Shown: positions 24,245 through 34,219, counted from the first letter of the stretch. The stretch is 47,050 nucleotides of DNA from Chroococcus sp. FPU101 (GCF_017312365.1 NZ_BLJI01000033.1:1-47050), one strand, 5' to 3'. Translations and numbers: made by a program. The notes: generated from the sequence alone by a model not told the origin.

Positions 24245-26917
24245 CTAGAACAGAAGCCGCTCTTCAAGTTGAGAATAGAAGGTGGGATCATTTAATTGCT
24301 GAATTAGAGCAGCAACCAGGGCAGTCCATCCCGTTTGTTGACTGGCTCCCAAACCAAATCCCGTATCTCCATGAAAATATTCATGAAAGAGCAGCAAATC
24401 TTGCCAGTGGGGATCGTGTTGGAAAAGATGAATCTCTCCATACATGGGGCGCTGACCATTAGGCTGTTTGCGAAACAGGTTAACTAACCGTTGAGATAAC
24501 TCCTGAGCCACTTCCTTCAGAGTCATATACTTACCTGATCCGGTTGGACACTCCACCTGAAAGGAATCACCAAAATAGCGATAGTAGCGTTGTAGCGACT
24601 CAATCAGCAGGTAGTTCATGGGGAACCAGATGGGGCCACGCCAATTGGAATTGCCGCCAAAGTCTCCTGTATTCGATTCGGCAGGTTCATAGTTGATGGA
24701 ATAGCTATGGCCGTGGTAGTTCAGGACGTAGGGATGCTCCAGGTGATAGCGAGAAATGGAACGAACCCCATAGGGTGATAGAAATTCATTTTCGTTCAGT
24801 AGGTGAGTCAGAATCTGCTTGAGTTGCTCTGGCGTGGCGATTGCAAACAGTAATCGTTCTTTCTCCCCCTGCCCTGCCACGGTGGCACAGTTGGCAATTT
24901 CAGGAAGGTGCTTATCTAGCCAATCCAGTTCGTCTTTCACAGGTTGCAGATTCAAAATTTCAGGCTCCAGTACTGCTACGGCAAACAGTGGGGCTAACCC
25001 GACCAAGGAGTACACCTGGAGCTGAACTTTTTTTCCATCCGGTAAGGCTAAAGCACTGAAGTAAAAGCCCTTTTCCTGATCCCAGAGGGAAATTCGTTCA
25101 TCCGTACCGATCTGGTTCATTACCTTTGCAGTGGCAAGAGCATGGCGGATAAACTTGCGGGTCATTCGTTGATAAACCTGATCCTGACGACCCAACTCAA
25201 TTGCAATCAGCATCAAATTCAAGGAAAACATACCCATCCAGGCGGTGCCATCCGATTGCTCTAAATAACCTCCGGTAGGGAGGGGCGCACTGCGGTTAAA
25301 GATGGCAATATTATCCAGTCCCAGAAATCCCCCCTGAAACAGCCCATCATCTTCCTTATCTTCCCGGTTCATCCACCAGTAATAGTTACCCAGAAGGCTT
25401 TGAAAGATTTGTTCTAAAAAGGCTTGATCGCCCGTTCCTGTAGTTTCCTTCTCATACTGGTATACCTTCCAGGCAGCCCAGGCTTGCACAGGAGGGTTGA
25501 CATCACTAAAAGACCATTCGTAGGCTGGAATTTGCCCTCTGAGACTGACATATCGCTCTCCACAGAGCAGTAGCAATTGTTGCTTGGCGAAATGCACATC
25601 GACCAAGGCGAGTACCACGCAATGAAAAGCCCAATCCCAGGCAGCAAACCAGGGATACTCCCAGGCATCGGGCATGGAAATCACATCTTTGGCATAGAGC
25701 ATTTGCCAAGGGGAATTTCGCCCAGTGAGTCTTTGAGCAGGGGATTTAGGTTCCCCAGGATCGCCTTGCAACCAGGTGTAGACATCGTAGTAATAAAACT
25801 GTTTACTCCAGAGCAAAGCCGCGAGCGCTTGTCGCTGAACTAGGCGATCATCTGGGCTGGCGTGGGGCAACAGGGCAGCATAAAATTCATCCGCTTCCTG
25901 CCGCCGTTGCTGAAAGGTTTCACGAAAATCATTCTCAAAGGCGTTATGGATGAACTGATTGGTAAAGCGTAGTTGTAGTGTAATGGTCTGCTGGGCGGGA
26001 ATGGTGAGATGGTAATGAGGAGCGGCTTTTGTGCCCACTTGTTGAGAGTTAACCGCATCCTTTTCTTTGTTGATTAGGTAGGTATGAAAGCCATCCTTAA
26101 CGTAGGGAGTGGAATTCGCACTATTGAAGATGCGTTTAAAGTTAGTTTCGTTCTCTGTAAATAGTAAAGCTGGAATTTGTCCTTCTATCGCATCGCAGTA
26201 GAGCCAGCGATCGCCGCAAGTTGGATGACTTAGCTTAATCACTCCCTTTGCATCTTCAGTTAAATGCCCTGCGGAATGCTGCCCTGTCCAACTCCAGGTG
26301 TTGCGAAACCAGATGGTTGGCAGTACATCTATTGGAGCCGCGTCGCCTCCTTGATTGGTAATGTGTATCCGAATACAAATATCTTCCGGTGAAATTTTGG
26401 CGTACTCGGCTTCAATGTCAAAATAGCGATCGCCCTCAAAGATTCCCGTATCAACTAATTCATATTCTGGTTGTTGGCGGGTGCGCTGACCATTCACTTC
26501 AACCAACGCATTGTAGGGATAGGCTTGCTGGGGATATTTATAACGCCAGCGCATATAGGAATGGCTGGGGGTGTTATCCACATAAAAGTAGTACTCTTTG
26601 ACATCCTCGCCATGATTGCCTTCACTATTGGTTAAACCAAACAATCGCTCTTTTAGAATGGGATCTTGCCCATTCCAGAAGGTCAGGGCAAAGCAAACTA
26701 GTCCATCGCTATCACAAAAGCCACCCAATCCATCTTCACCCCAACGGTAAGCTCTGGAACGGGCATGATCATGGGGAAAGGAATCCCAGGCATTACCATA
26801 GGGGGAATAATCTTCGCGGACAGTACCCCATTGTCGCTCACTTAAATAAGAACCCCAATGATACCAGTTAACTTTACCCTGAGCATTCTCTTGGATTCGT
26901 CGTTGTTCTGCATTCAT
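24245..26917 (-). CDS. GH63-like (MGH1-type) glycoside hydrolase
   Basis: An 890-residue soluble protein. The opening (WYHWGSYLSERQWGTVREDY, then WDSFPHDHARSRAYRWGEDG) and the (alpha/alpha)6-barrel second half (MPDAWEYPWFAAWDWAFHC; QSDGTAWMGMFSLNLMLIA; NYEPAESNTGDFGGNSNWRG; ESLQRYYRYFGDSF) match bacterial glucosidases of the GH63/MGH1 type. The Asp in AAWDWAFHC and Glu/Asp residues in the C-terminal half are candidate general acid and base. The substrate is probably a short alpha-glucoside or mannosylglycerate-type compound, but this cannot be settled. No signal peptide. It starts at ATG 26917. Confidence 0.85.
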   Translation of the reverse strand: MNAEQRRIQENAQGKVNWYHWGSYLSERQWGTVREDYSPYGNAWDSFPHDHARSRAYRWGEDGLGGFCDSDGLVCFALTFWNGQDPILKERLFGLTNSEGNHGEDVKEYYFYVDNTPSHSYMRWRYKYPQQAYPYNALVEVNGQRTRQQPEYELVDTGIFEGDRYFDIEAEYAKISPEDICIRIHITNQGGDAAPIDVLPTIWFRNTWSWTGQHSAGHLTEDAKGVIKLSHPTCGDRWLYCDAIEGQIPALLFTENETNFKRIFNSANSTPYVKDGFHTYLINKEKDAVNSQQVGTKAAPHYHLTIPAQQTITLQLRFTNQFIHNAFENDFRETFQQRRQEADEFYAALLPHASPDDRLVQRQALAALLWSKQFYYYDVYTWLQGDPGEPKSPAQRLTGRNSPWQMLYAKDVISMPDAWEYPWFAAWDWAFHCVVLALVDVHFAKQQLLLLCGERYVSLRGQIPAYEWSFSDVNPPVQAWAAWKVYQYEKETTGTGDQAFLEQIFQSLLGNYYWWMNREDKEDDGLFQGGFLGLDNIAIFNRSAPLPTGGYLEQSDGTAWMGMFSLNLMLIAIELGRQDQVYQRMTRKFIRHALATAKVMNQIGTDERISLWDQEKGFYFSALALPDGKKVQLQVYSLVGLAPLFAVAVLEPEILNLQPVKDELDWLDKHLPEIANCATVAGQGEKERLLFAIATPEQLKQILTHLLNENEFLSPYGVRSISRYHLEHPYVLNYHGHSYSINYEPAESNTGDFGGNSNWRGPIWFPMNYLLIESLQRYYRYFGDSFQVECPTGSGKYMTLKEVAQELSQRLVNLFRKQPNGQRPMYGEIHLFQHDPHWQDLLLFHEYFHGDTGFGLGASQQTGWTALVAALIQQLNDPTFYSQLEERLLF

Positions 26918-26962
26918 AACCTATATTATATAAGGCAGAAAAGTGGCAAACTAGATTACACA

Positions 26963-26974
26963 GGCGTTGCTGAA
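26963..26974. repeat. Solo IS1-type end (GGCGTTGCTGAA)
   Basis: The 12 bases equal the first 12 of the perfect IS1-type end at 2285 and of the IS1 fragment at 35883 apart from its first base. No transposase is attached. It lies in the 467-base gap 26918-27384, which also holds the second MITE copy and an MscS remnant; the rest of the gap shows nothing else. Confidence 0.45.
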
Positions 26975-26995
26975 CCAGTTAATAGGACTCTTGGC

Positions 26996-27131
26996 TCTAC
27001 AGTTGTAGATAGAATATGTAACTTTTAGGTTTTTGAGCAACGACTTTAAAAGTTTGCCAGCTTTTGTTAAGTTTAGATAACGAACGAAAAAATCGGCTTT
27101 TCAGTTGGCTCTTGCTATCTACAACTGTAGA
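26996..27131 (-). mobile_element. MITE, copy B (inverted relative to copy A)
   Basis: A 136-bp element with the same 15-bp perfect ends (TCTACAGTTGTAGAT; 26996-27010 and 27117-27131) as the 7004-7145 element. Its reverse complement matches that copy almost base for base; the 6-base length difference comes mainly from one short ATTCT-containing duplication. It sits at the truncated end of an MscS remnant. The two copies form inverted repeats about 20 kb apart. Confidence 0.88.
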
Positions 27132-27370
27132 ACCTCCATTCCTGTCTCTTGGTACAGCAATTTCGACTTGGCCGAATTCTCCTTTGAGAGTCCTGCTGCT
27201 GCGTCCATTACGTCGATTATTTTAGGAAGTTCAGTTATAATATAAGAGAAAACCACTTTCGCATTGGGTACAAGCACTACTCGACCATCATGGGTAAGAA
27301 GCTGCGTTGCTCTCAGATCAATCTGTTCAACATTGCCTTCCGTTTTCCCTACAATGATTTGAACGCCTCT
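27132..27370 (-). pseudogene. MscS-type mechanosensitive channel, remnant
   Basis: Read on the minus strand from 27370, the frame gives RGVQIIVGKTEGNVEQIDLR, then ATQLLTHDGRVVLVPNAKV: the beta-domain of MscS channels (pattern G-x-V-x-x-I-x-L-R-A-T then DGR-x-V-x-x-PN). A shift near 27180 moves to GQVEIAVPRDRNGG, still MscS-like, before the sequence meets MITE copy B. Membrane helices and start are missing. Clearly a dead fragment. Confidence 0.75.
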
Positions 27371-27384
27371 TTAATGCCCTTCAA

Positions 27385-30300
27385 ATGATGACATCACTGA
27401 GTGATTTTCTGATTAAAGAAAAGATTCACGAAAGTTCTAATTCTCTTGTTTATCGAGGAGTTAGACAATCAGATAGCCGTTTAGTGGTGTTCAAAGTTCT
27501 CAAGCCAGATTATCCAACTCCAACCGCCCTTGCTCGTTACACCCATGAATATGAAATTACACGATCGCTCAATCTAGAAGGAGCGATCCAGGTATACAGT
27601 CTGCAAAATCATGAACGAACCCTCGTCATGGTTTTGGAAGATTTTGGGGGAGAGTCGTTAGACCGCTGGATGCAGCGATCGCCTGCCCAGTATTGTCCCA
27701 TGCCTTTACAGGAGTGGCTTCACCTGGGTATTCAGCTTACAGAAATTCTGGGGCAGATTCACGCTGCGAATGTGATTCACAAAGACATCAACCCTAGCAA
27801 CATTGTGATTAATCCTGAAACGGGTATGGTCAAAATGATTGACTTTGGCATTTCCACCCAATTCAGTTACGCCGCACCTGCATTTCAAAACTCAGGTGGT
27901 TTAGAAGGGACGGTTGCCTATATCTCCCCTGAACAAACGGGGCGGATGAACCGTCTGCTGGACTACCGCACAGACTTCTACTCTCTTGGTGTAACGCTCT
28001 ATCAACTGCTGACGGGGCAACGTCCATTTGATAGCACCCCTGTTTTAGAGCTAATTCATTGCCATATTGCCAGACAGCCAACCCCACCCCAAGAGATTAA
28101 TTCCGACATTCCTTTGGTCGTGGCGGAAATTGTGATGAAGTTGATGGCAAAAAATGCCGAAGATCGATATCAAAGTGCGTGGGGAATTAAAGCGGATTTA
28201 GAGAACTGTTTACACCAGTTGCAGGTCGATCGCATCGACCTCTTTGAATTAGGGTTGTGTGATGTCACCGATAAGTTTCAAATTCCCCAAAAACTGTATG
28301 GACGTGAAGCTGAGATTGCAGCGCTATTGGCAGCGTTTGAGAAAGTAGCAGGGAGTGGAGAAGTAGGAGAAAACATCACCCCATCACCCCGTTGCAAGTT
28401 AATGTTAGTCTCCGGCTACTCTGGCATTGGCAAATCTGCATTAGTTCAGGAAATTTATAAGCCAATTACTCAGAAACAAGGCTATTTTATCTCTGGCAAA
28501 TTTGACCAACTTCAACGGAATATTCCTTACTCGGCGATCATGAGTGCCCTGCAGTCCTTTGTCTGTCAACTGTTAGCAGAGCCTGAATTCCAACTGCAAC
28601 AATGGCGAGATCAATTTTTAGCGGCTCTGGGTATGAATGGGCAACTGCTGATTGATCTGATCCCAGAGCTTGAATTGATTATCGGCAAGCAACCCCCCGT
28701 AGAAGCGGTTGGCTTGACAGAATCAGAAAATCGATTCAATTCAGTCTTGCAAAATTTCATCCGAGCATTGTGCTCCAGCGATCGCCCCTTAGTGATCTTT
28801 CTGGATGACCTACAGTGGGCAGACTTAGCAACACTCAAATTAATTGAGCGGATCATGACCGATAGTGAGTTGCGATCGCTGCTGCTGATTGGGGCTTATC
28901 GCAATAACGAGGTGAATTCCACTCATCCGTTAATGATCACGTTGGAACAGTTGAAACGCGGAGATGCTGCCATTAATCAAATCACGCTTACACCGTTGAG
29001 CCTGGAAGCGATCGCTCAACTGATTGCTGAAACATTACGCACTCACTCGACAAACACTCAACCACTCGCTGAATTAGTTTTAAGAAAAACAGAAGGGAAT
29101 CCATTTTTTATCAATGAATTTCTAAAAACGCTCTATGCTGAACAATTAATCCACTTCAATCTGGACAATCGCTCCTGGCAATGGAATATTGATCAGATCG
29201 AGGCGAAAGACATTACTGAGAATGTTGTAGAGTTGCTAATTGACAAACTCAGAAAACTGCCGCGATCGACTCAGCAGATTCTCAATCTGGCGGCTTGCGT
29301 TGGGACAGAGTTCAGTTTAGCGATTCTCACAACAATCTGTGAGGCATCCCTCAGCGATATTCTTTCAGACTTAGTAATCGCCGTTCAGTTTAACTTGATT
29401 TTGCCAGTCTCTCAATCAGATAAGGATGTGCTGGAGCAAAAGTATAGATTTCTGCACGATCGAGTCCAACAAGCCGCCTATGCTCTAACGGATGACCAGC
29501 AGAAACAAGCCATTCACTTGCAGATTGGTCGTAACTTACTCCAAAAAACTTCGTCGGATGAGCAACAGGAACAGTTGTTTGCGATCGTTGATCATCTCAA
29601 TGTCAGCAACCCATCAGCGATCGATCATCCATCACTACAGATTGACGATCTAGAACGCATCCAGTTTGCTCAACTCAATTTATTAGCGGGTCAAAAGGCA
29701 AAAGCTGCAACCGCCTACAGTGCTGCTTTGAGCTATTTAGCCGCAGGGATAACCTGGCTCACCGCTGATCCCTGGCAGCATCACTATGATTTGACACTGA
29801 CACTGCATCAAGAAATCACCGAGGTCGCTTATCTATGCGGTGACATTGAACAGATGGAGAACTGGGCAACTGTTGTTTTGCAAAATGCTCGCGAAGTTCT
29901 ACACACGGTAGAAACTTATCAGGTCAAAGTTCAGGCGGCTATGTCCCAATCTAACTTTGGAGAAGCGATTCAGATTGGGCTGTTAGCATTGAATCAACTG
30001 GGTCTGTCTATCCCGGAAGCTCCCGACCTGCCTGAAATTCAAGCAGCAATTGAGGAGACGATCGCTCGTTTAGCTAAACAAGATGTTGAAGCATTGCTTG
30101 AACTACCAGAAATGACTGATCCCAATTTATTGGCAGTCATGGATATCTTAACCAGAATGAAGGCTCTGACATCTTTTGCAGCCCCCAATTTATTTGCACT
30201 CCTGTCCGTGACAGGCGTAAATTTGTCACTCCAGTATGGCAATGCTATCCGGTCTGCTATTAGTTACATTTGTTTTGGTGGGGTCATCCTCAGCTTGCCC

Positions 30301-32679
30301 ATTCCCTCTGTTGAAACAGGATACCGACTTGGCAAATTAGCAATGGATTTAGCCGAACGTTCTCATTCCAAGCTGATTAAAGCGAGGATACAGGGGCCGT
30401 TTGGAACAGGCTGGGTGTTTCTAAAGGAGCCTTTGAGGGCATCCATCCCTGTTTTACAAGAGGCTCGTCGGACTGCGATCGAAATCGGTGACCTTGAATG
30501 TGCGGGTATCTATTCATTTATGGAATGTGACCATTCCTATTTTATGGGTGAGACCCTACCGCAACTAGAACAAAAAGTCGCAGATTATAGCCAAATTATC
30601 TGGCAAGTCAGGCAAAAAACCCCATTTGACTCGATCTCAATCCTTTGGCAAACGGTTCTCAATCTGTCAGGTCAAAATGAGATTCCTGTTCAGTTAATTG
30701 GCGAGGCTTATGACGAGGAGCGATCGCTGCCTGATGCCATTGCCGCCAGCGATCGAAGTGTGGTTTATCTTTACTATTTGAACAAACTCATTTTGAGCTA
30801 TTTGTTTGGTGAATTTGAACAAGCGATTCATCATGCCGCACTGGCAGAACAGTATATCGATGGTGTGGTTGGCAGGCTCGTTATTGCTCAATTCTGTTTC
30901 TATGACTCGCTGGCATCCTTGAGCCAATGGACTGAAGTGGCTCCTGCTGAACCGGAAAGATGGCTTGATCGAGTCCACCGAAACCAGGAAAGGATGCACC
31001 AGTTGGTAATTCATGCTCCAATGAATTTTTTGCACAAATATGACTTAGTGGAGGCAGAAAAACACCGAGTTTTGGGGCAGTTTTTTGAAGCGGAAGAGCT
31101 GTATGAACGAGCGATTCAAGGTGCCCACGATAATCAATATATCCAGGAGGAAGCGTTAGCTTATGAGTTAGCAGCAAGGCACTATTTACATCGAGGGCGA
31201 ATCAAGATTGCTCAAACCTATTTGAGGGAAGCTCATTATTGCTATACCTATTGGGGGGCGATCGCCAAAGTTAATGCCCTAGAAACTCAGTATCCCCAAT
31301 TTTTCTCCCAATCCCCTTCAAACTCCACGAAATCAACTACAACTGGTTCTACCACTAGCACCACGAGTACCGGATCAGCGTTAGATTTGGCGACCGTGAT
31401 GAAAGCCTCTCAGGCAATTTCAGGAGAGATTGAGTTAGAACAACTGCTCAAGTCTTTAATGAAAATACTGATTGAGAATGCTGGCGCACAAACGGGATTT
31501 TTGATTTCTGAAAATGCTGGATCGTGGAAGATTGAAGCGTCAGGTGAAGTCGATTCTAGTCTAGATGCTACTCCAACCCGCATATCAACAACCCAAATTT
31601 CACTCGATCGCCGTGTCCCAATCTCAATCATTCACTATGTAGAGCGAACCAAAGAAAGTGTCGTGTTGCATGATGCGACTCAGGATCAAAACTTCTCTAA
31701 TGATCCCTATATCCAATCTCGCCAAACTCGCTCTATTCTCTGTACTCCGTTGTTCAATCAAGGGCAACTCAATGGCATTGTTTACTTAGAAAACTCTCTT
31801 ACAGCAGGAGCCTTTACCACCGATCGCCTGGAAGTGATACAACTGTTAGCGGGGCAGGCGGCGATCGCCCTGACGAATGCCAGACTTTATGCTGAAGTCA
31901 GAGCGCGAGAAAATCAATTATCTCAATTTGTGAATGCGGTACCCATTGGCATTAGTGTGGTCAATGAGAACGGTGAAGTCTGCTATGCCAATCAAATGGC
32001 TTACGAGTTGTCGGGCATTGATTTACTACATGAAAGTGTTACACCCGATCTGTTGCAGCAAATACAGCTTTATCAAGTTGGAACGGATCAGCCTTATCCC
32101 ATTGAGCAACTCCCAATTCTACGATCGCTGGCAGGAGAAACGGTTAACGTCAGCGATATGGAATTTCGTCATCGAGATCGGATGATTTCGGTAGAAGTGA
32201 CCAGTACTCCCATTTTTGATGATGCGGGTCATATCGTTTATGCGATCGCCGCATTCCAGGATATTACTCAACGGAAACAAACAGAACGGCTGCTCGCAGA
32301 TTACAATCGGACTTTAGAACAACAGGTGGCTGAACGAACCCTTCGCCTCAAACAACTCTCCAATCAACTATTCGACCAAAATACCCGCTTAACCAACGAG
32401 ATTGAAGAACGAGAGCGAATTGAGCTGGCTCTTCGGCAAAAAGAAGCGTTGAATCTGGCAATTATTACCACAATCCCAGACCTGTTGATTCGGATGGATC
32501 GTCACGGTAATTACCTGGGAATCTTTGCCAATGCCAATATTCTTGTATACAAACCTGAGCAGGAGCGGGTGGGAGCCAACGTGATTGATATACTGCCTCA
32601 CGATGTTGCTGAAGAATGCCTGCACTACATCCAAAAAGCGTTTCAAACTAGAGAACTGCAGTCTTTGAAAGTCAATTGA
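27385..32679 (+). CDS. STPK/AAA/GAF/PAS sensor kinase, N-terminal part (frameshifted)
   Basis: These 1764 residues are most of a giant hybrid sensor. 1-270: Ser/Thr kinase domain with HKDINPSN (catalytic loop) and MIDFGIST (DFG). About 340-480: AAA/NTPase with Walker A GYSGIGKSALV and Walker B LVIFLDDLQWAD. 480-1330: helical repeat region. 1340-1490: GAF. 1508-1630: PAS, then a coiled coil and the start of a second PAS-like domain. It ends at TGA 32677-32679, while the expected continuation (FESQLMIDGVIHY ...) is in another frame, so one base has been lost, most simply from the TTT at 32664-32666. The intact form would be one ~2000-residue kinase; here the histidine-kinase end is separated. 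Confidence 0.88.
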   Translation: MMTSLSDFLIKEKIHESSNSLVYRGVRQSDSRLVVFKVLKPDYPTPTALARYTHEYEITRSLNLEGAIQVYSLQNHERTLVMVLEDFGGESLDRWMQRSPAQYCPMPLQEWLHLGIQLTEILGQIHAANVIHKDINPSNIVINPETGMVKMIDFGISTQFSYAAPAFQNSGGLEGTVAYISPEQTGRMNRLLDYRTDFYSLGVTLYQLLTGQRPFDSTPVLELIHCHIARQPTPPQEINSDIPLVVAEIVMKLMAKNAEDRYQSAWGIKADLENCLHQLQVDRIDLFELGLCDVTDKFQIPQKLYGREAEIAALLAAFEKVAGSGEVGENITPSPRCKLMLVSGYSGIGKSALVQEIYKPITQKQGYFISGKFDQLQRNIPYSAIMSALQSFVCQLLAEPEFQLQQWRDQFLAALGMNGQLLIDLIPELELIIGKQPPVEAVGLTESENRFNSVLQNFIRALCSSDRPLVIFLDDLQWADLATLKLIERIMTDSELRSLLLIGAYRNNEVNSTHPLMITLEQLKRGDAAINQITLTPLSLEAIAQLIAETLRTHSTNTQPLAELVLRKTEGNPFFINEFLKTLYAEQLIHFNLDNRSWQWNIDQIEAKDITENVVELLIDKLRKLPRSTQQILNLAACVGTEFSLAILTTICEASLSDILSDLVIAVQFNLILPVSQSDKDVLEQKYRFLHDRVQQAAYALTDDQQKQAIHLQIGRNLLQKTSSDEQQEQLFAIVDHLNVSNPSAIDHPSLQIDDLERIQFAQLNLLAGQKAKAATAYSAALSYLAAGITWLTADPWQHHYDLTLTLHQEITEVAYLCGDIEQMENWATVVLQNAREVLHTVETYQVKVQAAMSQSNFGEAIQIGLLALNQLGLSIPEAPDLPEIQAAIEETIARLAKQDVEALLELPEMTDPNLLAVMDILTRMKALTSFAAPNLFALLSVTGVNLSLQYGNAIRSAISYICFGGVILSLPIPSVETGYRLGKLAMDLAERSHSKLIKARIQGPFGTGWVFLKEPLRASIPVLQEARRTAIEIGDLECAGIYSFMECDHSYFMGETLPQLEQKVADYSQIIWQVRQKTPFDSISILWQTVLNLSGQNEIPVQLIGEAYDEERSLPDAIAASDRSVVYLYYLNKLILSYLFGEFEQAIHHAALAEQYIDGVVGRLVIAQFCFYDSLASLSQWTEVAPAEPERWLDRVHRNQERMHQLVIHAPMNFLHKYDLVEAEKHRVLGQFFEAEELYERAIQGAHDNQYIQEEALAYELAARHYLHRGRIKIAQTYLREAHYCYTYWGAIAKVNALETQYPQFFSQSPSNSTKSTTTGSTTSTTSTGSALDLATVMKASQAISGEIELEQLLKSLMKILIENAGAQTGFLISENAGSWKIEASGEVDSSLDATPTRISTTQISLDRRVPISIIHYVERTKESVVLHDATQDQNFSNDPYIQSRQTRSILCTPLFNQGQLNGIVYLENSLTAGAFTTDRLEVIQLLAGQAAIALTNARLYAEVRARENQLSQFVNAVPIGISVVNENGEVCYANQMAYELSGIDLLHESVTPDLLQQIQLYQVGTDQPYPIEQLPILRSLAGETVNVSDMEFRHRDRMISVEVTSTPIFDDAGHIVYAIAAFQDITQRKQTERLLADYNRTLEQQVAERTLRLKQLSNQLFDQNTRLTNEIEERERIELALRQKEALNLAIITTIPDLLIRMDRHGNYLGIFANANILVYKPEQERVGANVIDILPHDVAEECLHYIQKAFQTRELQSLKVN

Positions 32680-33431
32680 TGATCGACGGCGTGATTCATT
32701 ATTTTGAAAGCCGGATTGCATCGATTGGAGACGATGAAGTTTTAATCATTGATCGTGATTTTACAGAACAGCGAAATGCTGAATTGCGCGAACGCAAACA
32801 AGCCGAAGAAGCCTTTATTCTTAAGGAGCGTAACCGCATAGCACGAGAAATTCACGATACATTGGCGCAAGCGTTTACAGGAATTATTGTCCACCTGGAA
32901 GCGGCAGCCCTTAAAGCGATCAATGATCCTCCAGTGGCTCAACGCTGCATTCAAACCAGTAGTGACCTGGCTCGGTTTGGGCTTGCCGAAGCACGACGAT
33001 CGGTGCAGGCTCTACGCCCTCAACTATTAACCGATAACGATTTATATCATGCGCTCAACCGTCTGGCGGAGCAGTTATTTCCTTCGACTCAAATCATGAG
33101 TGAGTTGGCAGGTGAGGTCTATTTCCTTCCCGCTGAAGTGGAAAATAACCTGATGCGAATTGGGCAGGAAGCCTTAACCAATGCCGCCAAATACGCCAGA
33201 GCGACCGAAATTCAAATTGATCTGGTGTATGAACTCACTCAGTGCACTTTGAGAATTAAGGATAATGGACAGGGCTTTGATGTTGCCCCTTCCTTCGTCA
33301 ATAATGGTTTTGGCTTGCTGGGAATGACAGAACGGGCAGAACAGATTGGAGCGCAGTTAACGATTCAAAGTACCCCTGGATCTGGAACAGAAATTGTCGT
33401 ATCGGTGAATCGTGAGTGGAACTATGAGTAA
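32676..33431 (+). CDS. Histidine-kinase C-terminal part of the split hybrid sensor
   Basis: 251 codons from TTG 32676, though the frame is homologous from about 32650 onward (FESQLMIDGVIHYFESRI). It holds the end of a PAS-like domain, a HisKA_3 dimerisation helix with the phospho-His in RNRIAREIHDTLAQAFTGI, and a HATPase with N box (NLMRIGQEALTNAAKYA), DNGQGF and GFGLLGM. This is the NarX/DegS-type core, matched to the NarL-type regulator that follows and overlaps it. Without the upstream sensory part it could only be made by reinitiation. Together with 27385-32679 it is best read as one gene with a frameshift, natural or technical. Confidence 0.85.
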   Translation: MMIDGVIHYFESRIASIGDDEVLIIDRDFTEQRNAELRERKQAEEAFILKERNRIAREIHDTLAQAFTGIIVHLEAAALKAINDPPVAQRCIQTSSDLARFGLAEARRSVQALRPQLLTDNDLYHALNRLAEQLFPSTQIMSELAGEVYFLPAEVENNLMRIGQEALTNAAKYARATEIQIDLVYELTQCTLRIKDNGQGFDVAPSFVNNGFGLLGMTERAEQIGAQLTIQSTPGSGTEIVVSVNREWNYE

Positions 33432-34047
33432 CAAGATTAGAGTCCTGATTGCAGATGATCATGCGATCGTTAGCCAGGGGTTAACTCTCCTTCTAGAGTG
33501 CAAACCCGACATTACGGTTGTGGGACAAGCTTGCAATGGCAAAGAGGCGATCGCTCTATTTCGACAACATCAGCCCGATGTCACCCTGATGGATTTGCGA
33601 ATGCCAGAGATGGGCGGGGTGGAAGCGATCACTGTCCTCTGTTCTGAGTTTCCCGATCCACGCATTATTGTATTGACAACTTACAATGGCGACGAAGACA
33701 TTTATCGGGGATTGAGAGCCGGAGCTAAAGGGTATTTGCTTAAAGATAGCAAGCCGGATGAGTTGATGTCAGCAATTTATGCCGTTCATAGCGGCAAGCA
33801 GTACATTCCTTCAGAGGTTGCTGTCAAGTTGATTGAGCGAATGAGCAACCCAGAATTGAGCGATCGTGAGTTGGAAGTGCTGCGTCACATGGCAATCGGG
33901 ATGAGTAATCAGGAAATCGGCGTAGATTTAAACATTACTGAGAGTACCGTCAAATTTCACGTCAACCGAATTTTGAGTAAGTTAGGGGTGAGCGATCGGA
34001 CTCAAGCTGTGATTGTGGCACTGAAACGGGGTTTGGCAAACCTGTGA
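33424..34047 (+). CDS. NarL/LuxR-type response regulator
   Basis: 207 residues from ATG 33424 (MSNKIRVLIADDHAIV); an upstream GTG at 33412 is less likely. The receiver domain has the acidic pair (ADDH), phosphoacceptor Asp in VTLMDLRMPEMGG and Lys in LLKDSKPDE. The C-terminal LuxR helix-turn-helix is LSDRELEVLRHMAIGMSNQE, followed by ESTVKFHVNRILSKLGV. It overlaps the kinase end by 8 bases, the normal arrangement for a cognate pair, and would act on unknown promoters. A candidate terminator follows. Confidence 0.92.
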   Translation: MSNKIRVLIADDHAIVSQGLTLLLECKPDITVVGQACNGKEAIALFRQHQPDVTLMDLRMPEMGGVEAITVLCSEFPDPRIIVLTTYNGDEDIYRGLRAGAKGYLLKDSKPDELMSAIYAVHSGKQYIPSEVAVKLIERMSNPELSDRELEVLRHMAIGMSNQEIGVDLNITESTVKFHVNRILSKLGVSDRTQAVIVALKRGLANL

Positions 34048-34074
34048 TGCAGGGTAACTAAACTTAAGTACAGT

Positions 34075-34114
34075 TCCTCACTCGCTTCAGGACTGTGAGG
34101 ACTCGTCTTTTTTC
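34075..34114 (+). terminator. Possible intrinsic terminator after the NarL-type gene
   Basis: TCCTCAC (34075-34081) pairs with GTGAGGA (34095-34101) around a 13-base loop, and a T-rich run (CTTTTTTCT) follows at 34106-34114. It lies 28 bases after the stop. The stem is short and the loop large, so this is tentative. Confidence 0.4.
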
Positions 34115-34219
34115 TCTCAAAACGCTCAACTCAGAGTTGGCGACAAAGCCGTGTAAACCTCATATAGTAAGTCACATAGCACCAGGAGATTAGATGGTAT
34201 CTCTATCATAGAGGCTGCA

